Source: a virus. Taken from it: DNA of 26,535 nt. Under the pieces are notes generated by a model. The model saw only the letters and a list, made by a program, of their open reading frames with translations, searched no databases and was not told the DNA's origin. Positions within the stretch are counted from its first letter, which is position 1. The number at the start of each line of letters is the position of its first letter. The position numbers and the translations under genes are program-made. Where the stretch lies: the IMG/VR virus record IMGVR_UViG_3300025159_000640, positions 1 to 26,535 of that record; one strand, 5' to 3'. This document shows positions 8,901-15,358 of the stretch, one piece after another.

Positions 8901-9429
8901 GGATTCTCAATATTATCAGTTGGAAATGATAAGGGAATTGGCAGAAACGGAGGGGATTTCTGATTTCCTTCTTAGATCTATTTCTGTTAATAGATTTGTG
9001 GCAGATTCTACTGGAGTTACAGATAGTTTGAGAAGAGTTCTTGAAATACTTCGTAGTCAAACGGATTCTGTTGGAATTACGGATACTGCGGAGTGGAAAA
9101 AGATTCTTGTTTTGATATTAACGGAATCTATTTCTCTAAATGATTCTGAATTTAGAACGATGCTTTATTGGATTCATCAGTATGACGTAGTAGGACTCGC
9201 TGATGGTCAATTCCGGTCAGTTAGTTATCAAAGATTTTTATCTGATTTGCTTAATGTACTAGATAGGTTAGGATTAGACCAAGTAATAGCAAAAATAATT
9301 CGTGAAAAGTTGTATGTTTCACTTGCAGTTTATAAACGGTTCTTGATGGAGATTGATGCTCTTAATCCCCAAGTAAGTATAAACGTTCAGGATAGGAGAG
9401 TTGAATTAAATATCCTCAGAATGAAGTAA
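5998..9429 (+). CDS. Giant repeat-built tail fiber protein
   Basis: 1143 residues in three parts. Residues 1-155 are a beta-sandwich-like domain (W.GWS, a Ser/Thr-rich middle, WSGLSLTQSQINAMNIRLT, VSVLVTY), encoded by GC-richer DNA. Residues about 159-1095 are about 47 tandem units of 19-24 residues, typically [YIV]-[LI]-S-[DE]-S-x-G-[IL]-[ST]-D-S-x-x-R-x-h-x-h-x-x-[RK]. The Asp before the sixth-from-middle Ser is nearly invariant. Residues about 1096-1143 are a non-repeat C-terminus. The position behind gpJ and before small fiber-like genes suggests a side or tip fiber for adsorption. The same repeat occurs at the end of the upstream J-like protein. The receptor is unknown. The ATG is preceded by GGGGGGTAAGG. 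Confidence 0.75.
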   Translation: MATERIYPASDVTTNWNGWSAPPHWSRVDDAYGSETEADGGLAGDNNSVEEFTMANVSVMGASDTATGIGIYIWSKSESSTESIDVQYSIDNGSNWSSVVNVVVNQTSYAYGIASWSGLSLTQSQINAMNIRLTCPNENVDWVYTSAVSVLVTYTAGGTNFTRELANSLGISDVLYRQLVRRYENIESIGVPDSILCSLSFIRPIGDSFGLVDSRDIVKSMIRRPTEVLELGDYERIIRQIVRYISDSENISDSSILVHLINRYLSDSLGLADSNNRYITLRKYLTDTVGITDAEIVINSIVRYLSDILGLSDIQSKMIGKIVAESTGIMDTLSKIGNMVRVLSESEGMTDSINRILQKVAQLSDSIGIVDYQLIIKSLSRIISENEEIGDSSLRYLNMIRDSFDSMGISDHSITVIALIRTLSESLGITDSEVWALLRSRVISDTTSAFDFQAKTIGKVLSDILGVSDSIARASLASRYISDILGLSDVVSRILVKRLTQPDVIGLVDVFYETEINLFVAIVAEAIGITDAQVKSSTLGRIVSDAFNLYDVSFRTVLYSRAFLEIEGISDYSSRLMEAVRYLSDSGGTSDYLNRVMGHIRLESDSIAMTDNLTHIKSLLKNISDSIGLTDSQSNIIHLVRAVYDSLTINDTLDRHISFVRSYSESIEILDIFYGIEVNLLVSEISDVIGLVDDKSQAFIKTILISNLLGISDSNIKSFLKQISDTMGLSDTIQRHLTIQRILFDTEGLSDTLIKSIAKTLSEALGIIDSTVRYRTLQKILSESLDLSDSQYRIIVKIFSLYENLGLTDARVKLLAKTIGESLNLNDYQLRSLSFIRAMMEGLELSDSYVRALKVKRESLEEVGLVDINIQYLALIVSRILSEPVGITDSYQAIFYVARIIAESLDLSDEQLRILDVNRIVSESLSFVDIAPRTVNLTRMSVDSVALADSLLSLVMKLRYLSESFELTDSQYYQLEMIRELAETEGISDFLLRSISVNRFVADSTGVTDSLRRVLEILRSQTDSVGITDTAEWKKILVLILTESISLNDSEFRTMLYWIHQYDVVGLADGQFRSVSYQRFLSDLLNVLDRLGLDQVIAKIIREKLYVSLAVYKRFLMEIDALNPQVSINVQDRRVELNILRMK
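6472..9282 (+). repeat. About 47 tandem copies of a 20-residue (60-nt) protein repeat
   Basis: Counting units by the S-[DE]-S-x-G-[IL]-x-D core gives about 47 copies with no long interruption. Two spots, each 3-4 residues longer than usual (near 7500-7560 and 7985-8045), share a FYxxEINL-type segment (FYETEINLFV and FYGIEVNLLV). This suggests a higher-order duplication of about 8-9 units. DNA identity between units is low, so the array is old and protein-constrained rather than a fresh satellite expansion. Confidence 0.85.
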
Positions 9430-9439
9430 GGAGGGAAAT

Positions 9440-9727
9440 ATGAGCATAAAAGAGTTTACAAATGGGGATACAGTTTGGCTTCAAGCTACCTTTAGAACAA
9501 ACTCAAAAGTTTTATTTGATCCTACTTCTACTTGGGGAAATATTTGGGATTCCTCCTCTAATCATATAGGTATATCTGCTTTCACCAAAAGTGTCACAGG
9601 AGTTTACGTTTATGGTTGGCAAACAGATCCTAGCAGTCATGCCAATGGGGATGTTGTATTTGATGCTTACGGATATTACGGAGGGAAGATATATGTCCAT
9701 CGTGGAACCCTTTTCCGTTTGGTGTAA
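9440..9727 (+). CDS. Small fiber-associated structural protein, unknown
   Basis: A 95-residue protein rich in aromatic and beta-forming residues. It contains the DPTSTW and TGVYVYGWQT segments seen in small phage proteins encoded next to tail fibers. No signal peptide, membrane segment or catalytic motif is visible. AAGGAGG lies 7 nt before the ATG, and only 10 nt separate it from the fiber gene, so it belongs to the same late operon. A role as fiber accessory or tail-tip decoration is inferred from position only. Confidence 0.6.
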   Translation: MSIKEFTNGDTVWLQATFRTNSKVLFDPTSTWGNIWDSSSNHIGISAFTKSVTGVYVYGWQTDPSSHANGDVVFDAYGYYGGKIYVHRGTLFRLV

Positions 9728-9828
9728 TTTTTCATAGAAAGGGAGAACCATAAACGATATAATAAAAAGGATTCTAACTGGGAACCAAAATGTTCCGAAC
9801 ACCCCATGTAGAGAAGGAGGAAGGGAAA

Positions 9829-10380
9829 ATGAATGAGCAATTAAGAAGGGATTTAGATGCAAAACTGGCGGCGTTTCTCAAAGAAACTGAAGGAGATCTT
9901 CCCATTGAGAAAATGGGAATTCTCGGGTGTGTTCGTCACCGTTTGTATGGCCCTGATGGTACACTGAAGCAGGAAGGTCATAAGTTTAACCTAGTAAACT
10001 CTATTGGGGATAAGTATCTCTCTGTCTATTTGTCGGGGGCAGGGGTGTTGCCGGGATCTATGTGGGCAGAGCTTGGTGTTAATACCACCGCTCCGGTGAA
10101 GGCTGGAACTGGTTTGGGGACTTTAATTGCTACTTCGTCCCTAGCAACTTCCGCTTCCTATCCGCAGAATGTCAACTCATTCGGTACGGGTTCCGGTGAG
10201 TGGACAATTTGGCGGTTCTCTTGGGGCGCGGGCGTAGCAACCAACGGGTCTATCGGAGAAGTGGGAATGCGGACTCAGGCTGGTTCCTTTGTAGCCCATG
10301 CGTTGGTGGCTCCGAACGTGAACAAGGCTGCTGGCGATACGCTGCAGATCGACTGGGGCTGGAAATTTTTAGGGGCATAA
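9829..10380 (+). CDS. Probable tail or baseplate accessory protein
   Basis: 183 residues. Residues about 25-80 show RHRLYGPDGTLKQEGHKFN followed by LVNSIGDKYLSVYLSG. This is the layout of a widespread phage structural family in which a short N-terminal strand precedes a 'N.V.n.G...L...LsG' segment, then EVGM, then a final beta strand DTLQIDWGWKF. An upstream in-frame ATG at 9790 is rejected because AAGGAGG at 9814-9820 is 8 nt from the ATG at 9829. The gene is GC-richer than its neighbours in its second half. The function is inferred as virion-associated from family look and position after the fiber genes. Confidence 0.6.
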   Translation: MNEQLRRDLDAKLAAFLKETEGDLPIEKMGILGCVRHRLYGPDGTLKQEGHKFNLVNSIGDKYLSVYLSGAGVLPGSMWAELGVNTTAPVKAGTGLGTLIATSSLATSASYPQNVNSFGTGSGEWTIWRFSWGAGVATNGSIGEVGMRTQAGSFVAHALVAPNVNKAAGDTLQIDWGWKFLGA

Positions 10381-10436
10381 TACCCAATAGAATCAGGTAC
10401 TTAGGCGTGCTACAAAGTTCTTTCCTTCTTGTTCAT

Positions 10437-10462
10437 GGGGCATCTCCGAAAGGGGGTGCCTC
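10437..10462 (+). promoter_or_regulatory. Hairpin covering part of the SD of the nuclease-like gene
   Basis: GGGGCATC (10437-10444) can pair with GGTGCCTC (10455-10462) over 8 bp including two G-U pairs, with a 10-nt loop. The right arm ends directly before the ATG at 10463, and the SD (AAAGGGGG) lies in the loop and the start of the arm. SD-hiding hairpins that limit translation from early read-through transcripts are known for homing endonuclease genes in T4. Here this is an inference from pairing alone. Confidence 0.4.
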
Positions 10463-11143
10463 ATGATTCTTGTTCCCCCTAGAACAACCGATATGACTGG
10501 GACCCAATTCTTTCGTTTGACTGTATTAGGTCTTTCTAGAATTGATAAAGACAAACGGGGGACTACTTCTTTTTGGGAATGCCTCTGCGAATGCGGAAAT
10601 TATCATATTGTTGCTAAAGATAAACTCAAACTAACAAAAAGTTGTGGATGTTTGAAAAGGGAGATTATCAAAGCCGGGGCAAATTTCAAACATGGTTTTT
10701 GTAAGGATGGTCAGATAACTCCGGAATATAGTTGTTGGTCAGGAATGAAGGATCGTTGCTATTGTGAAACCAATCGCAAGTATCCTCGTTACGGTGGAAG
10801 AGGAATTACCATTTGCGATGAATGGAGATATAATTTTGAGGCTTTTCTTGCATATATGGGACCCTGTAATGGGAAAATAATTGATAGAATTGAAGCAGAC
10901 GGTAACTATGAACCGGGTAATTGCCGTTGGGTAACTCCTGCAATATCCAATAGAAATTATTCAACTAGAAATCGTAATTATACCCATAATGGCGAAACAA
11001 AGTGTTTGAAGGATTGGGCAGCTCATTTTGGCATAAACTATGCTACCCTCTGGCAACGAATTAAAGATGGCCTAAGTTTTGAGGAAGCCATAGCCCATCG
11101 CCTTAGAGAAAAAATTGTCGTTAGTCAGGTTATTTCTATTTAA
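10463..11143 (+). CDS. Homing-nuclease-like DNA-binding protein (zinc ribbon, YGGRGI motif, C-terminal HTH)
   Basis: 226 residues in a recognisable phage/bacterial family. The N-terminal part (about 10-65) reads GTQFFRLTVLGLS, a CLCECGN knuckle and SCGCLKRE, giving a likely Cys4 zinc ribbon. The middle (about 92-160) reads W.GMKDRCYCETN, YGGRGITICDEW, then IDRIEADGNYEP and NCRWVTPAISNRN. This is the 'DRIDNDG.Y.P.NCRW' block of free-standing nuclease-like proteins. The C-terminal part (about 176-215) reads NGETKCLKDWAAHFGINYATL, a NUMOD-like helix-turn-helix. No full HNH catalytic set can be assigned by eye, so cleavage activity is unproven. It sits exactly at the border between the + and - gene blocks, as homing genes often do. 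Confidence 0.65.
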   Translation: MILVPPRTTDMTGTQFFRLTVLGLSRIDKDKRGTTSFWECLCECGNYHIVAKDKLKLTKSCGCLKREIIKAGANFKHGFCKDGQITPEYSCWSGMKDRCYCETNRKYPRYGGRGITICDEWRYNFEAFLAYMGPCNGKIIDRIEADGNYEPGNCRWVTPAISNRNYSTRNRNYTHNGETKCLKDWAAHFGINYATLWQRIKDGLSFEEAIAHRLREKIVVSQVISI

Positions 11144-14109
11144 ACGTATTTCCCTTCTCTCAAAGACATTTGATGTTTAAGAATTCCACCAACAATTTGA
11201 GAAGCTATTTCAGAATTAGGGAATCTAGTTTTAACATCTCGTAATTGAATTCCATCTAGAATAAAAGTAAATATCATATCTTGCCCCAATCCTAGTAAAG
11301 CGTTAGCAGTTGAATATAATTCAATCGCATCTAACATAATAGGATCAGCGGGATTTGGTAAAAATTTAGTTTCAAATATATGCTTAGCCCTCATAGCCCA
11401 CTCCCGACAGAAATCATCTGGAGGAGTCCCAGGGGGAAAACGATTCATTCTATCTTTTATGATATGAATACAATCCCTCATGAATAGGAATTTCATCAAA
11501 TCCCGATCAGGGCATTCTTTGTAATCTCGAAGAAGCAAATCAATATTTCTGAGGAATCTTTCATTTCTGATTTTATCTGTTAAATACCCGTCATGACCAA
11601 TCCAAAAGTCTGGCATAATAATTCCCAAACCAAATCCCTTGTTCAATTCTAATTCGGGATGTTCATGAATCAAGCCAAAGAATTTGGCCCCCGTATTGTT
11701 TCTAAATAAGCGTGTAGGTAGGTCGGGCTTAAAAGGATTGGGGGGGTCTACGGACAAATGATGTTGTTGTATGCCATATCCGTTAAAGGGGTTCGCCCGA
11801 AGATATTTATTAACGTTTTCTGGATTGAGTAGAACTTCATCAGAGTCAATCCAAAGTATCCAATCTCCCTTTGCATCTTTGATGCTTAGGTTTCTGGCGG
11901 CTCCGAATCCTTCCTTGAGAGGGTCAATTCCTTTTAAAATCTTGGCCCCATATTTTTGAGCAATTTCTTTGGTGCTATCATTAGTTTTCGGATCTACTGC
12001 AATAATGATTTCGTCGGCTATTTTAGAAACAGATTTCAAACATCTATGAAGCATATCTTCTGCATTATATGCTATCATACAAACTGAGAGAGTTTCCTTT
12101 GGAGCTTGCCATACCATCTTTCTTTCAAAATTAACACGGTTAGTCGGAATGCTAGAATCCTTAGTATATGAGATAAAGTGGTGCCCAATAACTTCTCCAG
12201 AATTGATTCTTCCCGTAGATCTAAAGAAAACTTTGATATCTTTTTTCTCACTAAACATATCCAAAATGTCGTTCATTTCGTAATGGCGAACGTGGCATCT
12301 ATGGGGGAAGGTATAGTATGATAAATATTCCCAAGGTCCATATGGAACTGTCAAGTAAATAGTTCCCCCTTCTTTGCATAAAGTTTCTAATTGATCAATA
12401 AGATGATAGGGGTCAATAACATGTTCTAATACTTCATTGCAAAATACTAAGTCAAAAGTCCCCCCGCCTATTTCTAATATTTTTTCTATAGGATGAGAGG
12501 TCATTTCATCTGTAGATATGAATTTAATATTTTTATGCTCAGAATATTTTTCTTTGCATTTGTTAGCAGTATCAATAGTTTTTCTAGTTATATCTAGCCC
12601 CAAAAATTGACTATCTGGGAAAAGATTTGCCATTCTAATGGTTTGATGCCCAATCCAGCAGCCGTAATCAAGGACTTTTTCATACGGACCAGAAGTTTCC
12701 AAAAACTCTTTCATAATCAACCATCGTGGCTCACTTCCGCTAGTTTCAAAGTGACTAACTTTGGCCCCTTCATGCTTTGTTCCCTCTATAGGAGCATCTA
12801 CTTTTTTATATTGTTCTCTATATGTTTCAGGAGATTCCATAAAAGAGAAATTATCATGGATATATTTAACATCATTCTTTACCAAATTGAGATTATGGCA
12901 TTCTCTTTCAAAATGTACGGCAACCCCATTTTCTTTTGCTTCTATAATATTACACATTTCAATATCAGAATTTTTAAAGAAATGCTTATACAATCTAGCG
13001 GGGTTACTTGATTTTTTTCTCATAATTTTATCAGATATATTTAACAATCGATCTGCTACAGGCCCCCAAATCAATGTTTTCCCGTGTTCCATACCCGCTA
13101 TGGACATGTTTTTAGTAATAGAGGGCTTATTTAAAAGTTCTTCAATAACTTTAATAAATTCATTTTGGCAAGCCTCCGTAGAAGCTAGTCCAAAATCAGT
13201 AGTATTGATAAATTTAGTGGCACCAGGATGAAGAGTTTCTACCAATGCGGCGGTTGGAGTCGTAATGAAAGGAAGTCCGCAAGCTTGGGCTTCGATAGCA
13301 CTAATGCAAGAAATCTCATCAAACTCTGTGGGGTAAACGTAAGCCCAAGAACGAGAATATAAATCATATAATTGAGCTTTTGTTAAAGATCCCAGTAATT
13401 GAACGTTGGGAAGTGCTTTGCACCTTTCCCAAAGATGTTCGTAATATGCTCTTATCCCCGGAACGGTATTGTCATAGTGGGCTACCATAAGTTTTACAGA
13501 GATTTCTTTCTTGAGAAATTTTTCCATAATTCCATTTTCTTTGACAAGATTTTCCAGACCTCGTTCTGGTCTAGCACAGTAGACCATTTGCCCTAAACTT
13601 CTGACGGAATTGAGTCCGTCAGGAATCAAGGAAACGTCTATCCCATTTCTGATCACTTCAATTGCTTCTTCGGGGATTTCATAAATTTCTTTATATTGAT
13701 TCTTTTGAAATTGAGACATAAGAAGAACGCGATCAACTTGAGTTAAAATTCCCCTCATATTTGGGGCAGTTCTTTTGAGAGCGAGGTCATGGCACCATAA
13801 ATAACAAGTTTTAGCATTATGGGGGGTTTGAAGAATACCAAAATCTCTGGATACGATGAGCATATCTATATCTGAATGAGACATTAATTCTTGACCTTGT
13901 TGTAGGGGGATGTACATTACCCCCCTGATTCCCATTGGAGCATCGCAAGGACTCAGAACTACCACCCTATTTCTTCCGCCAAAAGCATCTTTTTTAGAAG
14001 CAAAGGATTCTGCTAATTGAATAGCGGCGGTTTCTGATCCCCCTAATGAGCTTTTGGCCAAGGTGTTGCCATCGTGTTTCATTCCGGGGGAAACAATGAT
14101 AATATTCAT
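11140..14109 (-). CDS. Three-domain enzyme: GT4 glycosyltransferase - SAM methyltransferase - GT2 glycosyltransferase
   Basis: 989 residues. Residues 1-365 are a GT-B/GT4 glycosyltransferase, with SLGGSETAAIQLAESF near the N-terminus and the E-x7-E motif in FDEISCISAIEAQACGLP (about 264-279). Residues about 475-625 are a class I methyltransferase (VLDYGCWIGH motif I, FDLVFCNEVLEH, then GGTIYLTVPYG). Residues about 672-989 are a GT-A/GT2 glycosyltransferase (LSVCMIAYNAEDML, WILWIDSDE as the DxD-type metal motif, LIHEHP). It probably glycosylates and methylates a virion or host-surface substrate. ATG at 14109 is chosen over TTG at 14115 because AGGAG is 7 nt from the ATG. It overlaps the upstream stop as ATGA. 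Its own TAA overlaps the TAA of the convergent + gene. Confidence 0.85.
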   Translation of the reverse strand: MNIIIVSPGMKHDGNTLAKSSLGGSETAAIQLAESFASKKDAFGGRNRVVVLSPCDAPMGIRGVMYIPLQQGQELMSHSDIDMLIVSRDFGILQTPHNAKTCYLWCHDLALKRTAPNMRGILTQVDRVLLMSQFQKNQYKEIYEIPEEAIEVIRNGIDVSLIPDGLNSVRSLGQMVYCARPERGLENLVKENGIMEKFLKKEISVKLMVAHYDNTVPGIRAYYEHLWERCKALPNVQLLGSLTKAQLYDLYSRSWAYVYPTEFDEISCISAIEAQACGLPFITTPTAALVETLHPGATKFINTTDFGLASTEACQNEFIKVIEELLNKPSITKNMSIAGMEHGKTLIWGPVADRLLNISDKIMRKKSSNPARLYKHFFKNSDIEMCNIIEAKENGVAVHFERECHNLNLVKNDVKYIHDNFSFMESPETYREQYKKVDAPIEGTKHEGAKVSHFETSGSEPRWLIMKEFLETSGPYEKVLDYGCWIGHQTIRMANLFPDSQFLGLDITRKTIDTANKCKEKYSEHKNIKFISTDEMTSHPIEKILEIGGGTFDLVFCNEVLEHVIDPYHLIDQLETLCKEGGTIYLTVPYGPWEYLSYYTFPHRCHVRHYEMNDILDMFSEKKDIKVFFRSTGRINSGEVIGHHFISYTKDSSIPTNRVNFERKMVWQAPKETLSVCMIAYNAEDMLHRCLKSVSKIADEIIIAVDPKTNDSTKEIAQKYGAKILKGIDPLKEGFGAARNLSIKDAKGDWILWIDSDEVLLNPENVNKYLRANPFNGYGIQQHHLSVDPPNPFKPDLPTRLFRNNTGAKFFGLIHEHPELELNKGFGLGIIMPDFWIGHDGYLTDKIRNERFLRNIDLLLRDYKECPDRDLMKFLFMRDCIHIIKDRMNRFPPGTPPDDFCREWAMRAKHIFETKFLPNPADPIMLDAIELYSTANALLGLGQDMIFTFILDGIQLRDVKTRFPNSEIASQIVGGILKHQMSLREGKYV

Positions 14110-14345
14110 CAGCAATCTCCTATGATAGTACGAATATTCTTTTTATTTGTTCGAATAATCTCAATAAGAGCATCTATTATGAAATATGGACTAGCAACCA
14201 TTGGTTTGGCGGTATCTTGGGGAACTGCCGAATGTATAGGGCATTTATACCATCTGGTTCGGGGACAAGTACATTTTATTTTACTCTCATTGCAAACACA
14301 AGAAAGATTTCTACAAATTGAGCACTCGCTATCAGGAGTTTTCAT
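14109..14345 (-). CDS. Small Cys-rich protein, unknown (probable zinc knuckles)
   Basis: 78 residues. The first half holds eight cysteines in pairs: C8-x2-C11, C16-x-C18, C25-x-C27 and C35-x2-H38, a pattern typical of metal-binding knuckles. The second half (about 50-78) is hydrophobic then basic. Both ends are coupled: its ATG overlaps the stop of the 48-residue gene (ATGA) and its TGA overlaps the start of the glycosyltransferase gene. This strongly supports it being real. No family is recognised. It could bind metal, act as a small carrier or substrate of the neighbouring enzymes, or be a regulator. Confidence 0.65.
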   Translation of the reverse strand: MKTPDSECSICRNLSCVCNESKIKCTCPRTRWYKCPIHSAVPQDTAKPMVASPYFIIDALIEIIRTNKKNIRTIIGDC

Positions 14346-14488
14346 TTTGTCTCTTTCTTACTATCTTGGTATGCCTTTCTTGTTCCCTGCCAATACATTG
14401 ATCCATCCGCTCGTCTAGTTCTATGAGAGCCTCCAGGAAAATCTTTAGCTGCTTGTTTACGAAGTCTTTTTGCAACTGTTCTTCTCAT
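14342..14488 (-). CDS. 48-residue basic protein, unknown
   Basis: A micro-gene of 48 residues with many Arg/Lys (MRRTVAKRLRKQAAKDF at the N-terminus, KKETK at the end), a predicted positive charge, and no Cys. It starts at ATG 14488 with AAAGGG about 6 nt upstream and ends in an ATGA overlap with the Cys-rich gene. It overlaps the end of the 59-residue gene by 32 nt in another frame. Position and coupling support translation. A nucleic-acid-binding role is plausible from composition only. Confidence 0.55.
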   Translation of the reverse strand: MRRTVAKRLRKQAAKDFPGGSHRTRRADGSMYWQGTRKAYQDSKKETK

Positions 14489-14636
14489 TTTTATCCCTTT
14501 CATTTATTAGATGTTTCCCACTACAACCTCGTAATTTATAAACATCTGGATCTATTTCTATACAAATTGGTTTATAGTCGATACAGCCTAGAATAATCTT
14601 ACAATAACAATTATCTCCATAGCATATATATTCCAT
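14457..14636 (-). CDS. 59-residue Cys-rich micro-protein, unknown
   Basis: The ATG at 14636 overlaps the stop of the radical SAM gene as TAATG, and the ORF runs to a TAA at 14457. It encodes seven cysteines (C5, C10, C12, C18, C25, C38, C55) among hydrophobic residues, then a charged Lys/Asn-rich tail. No signal peptide is evident. Lying directly behind a radical SAM/SPASM enzyme, it could be its peptide substrate. It could equally be an independent metal-binding protein. No family is recognised. Confidence 0.5.
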   Translation of the reverse strand: MEYICYGDNCYCKIILGCIDYKPICIEIDPDVYKLRGCSGKHLINERDKNEKNSCKKTS

Positions 14637-15358
14637 TATTTTACCCTGGCCATTCCTTCAGGAACATCTTCATGGCAAGTATTGCATTGAATATATGGTG
14701 TATGAATAATCTCTAAAGAATCGTCCCATACTGTTCCCAAAATCCCCCTAGAGTAGGCATCTTGGCAACAACGTGTTATATCTCCATTACTCATAACCAT
14801 TACTTGCCCATTTTTAAGCCATGGGCAAAGGACTCTAGATCTGTAATCTTCTGGAGTCCAGTTTATCAGTCCCCCCCAATTATTCGGTCTTATGATAGCA
14901 TCTCGGGAATACCCAAATTGGACTTTAGGATATTCTAAACGCAATTTATTAAATAGTCCTACTGTTTTCATAGCTATAAACGCATCATGATCCGTAACAT
15001 CTATTGCATCTATTCCCGCATCAAGAATTTTACGGATTAATTCTTCGTCTGCCAAAATTCCATTTGTATTGGTACGGAGGCAGAGATACCGAGGCATTAT
15101 GGTTCGACAACGTTTAACCATTTCAATATATCGGGGGTGTAGAAAAGGCTCCCCCACCCCAAATAAATTGAGTTCTCTTTGGGTTCCTTTTTTAACAAAT
15201 ATTTCAAGTAATTTGAGAGTTTGTTCAAAGGTGGGCCATTCCATCAATCCAACTGGCCTATGCTCCCCTTGACCAGAACAGGGACAATATGGACAAGATA
15301 GGTTACAAATTGAAGAAACTTCTAAATTTTTGATACATCCTATTTTTTGATAAATCAA
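14636..15358 (-). CDS. Radical SAM enzyme with SPASM-like C-terminal cluster
   Basis: 240 residues. CNLSCPYC near residues 18-25 is the C-x3-C-x2-C motif that binds the 4Fe-4S cluster for SAM cleavage. LFGVGEPFLHP (about 64-74) is the family's GGEP-type motif. The C-terminus (about 174-232) has CPW, a DGDI-like turn, RCCQDA, a G-x-V strand and CNTCHE, a SPASM-like auxiliary Fe-S site as found in peptide-modifying and sugar-modifying radical SAM enzymes. The substrate is unknown. TTG at 15358 overlaps the upstream TGA (TTGA), and its stop overlaps the Cys-rich micro-gene. The neighbouring triple-domain glycosyltransferase suggests a joint modification pathway. Confidence 0.8.
   Translation of the reverse strand: MIYQKIGCIKNLEVSSICNLSCPYCPCSGQGEHRPVGLMEWPTFEQTLKLLEIFVKKGTQRELNLFGVGEPFLHPRYIEMVKRCRTIMPRYLCLRTNTNGILADEELIRKILDAGIDAIDVTDHDAFIAMKTVGLFNKLRLEYPKVQFGYSRDAIIRPNNWGGLINWTPEDYRSRVLCPWLKNGQVMVMSNGDITRCCQDAYSRGILGTVWDDSLEIIHTPYIQCNTCHEDVPEGMARVK

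Noticed and set aside
6472-9282. CRISPR array
   Set aside because: The 60-nt periodicity is a protein repeat with variable DNA, an open frame throughout and no conserved repeat/spacer pattern.
9790-9828. Upstream ATG as start of the accessory structural protein
   Set aside because: No SD before it, whereas AAGGAGG precedes the ATG at 9829 at ideal spacing; the 13 extra codons span that SD.
12607-13231. Two overlapping + strand ORFs of 134 and 156 codons
   Set aside because: They lie opposite the methyltransferase and glycosyltransferase domains of the - strand gene, lack SDs and have no recognisable pattern.
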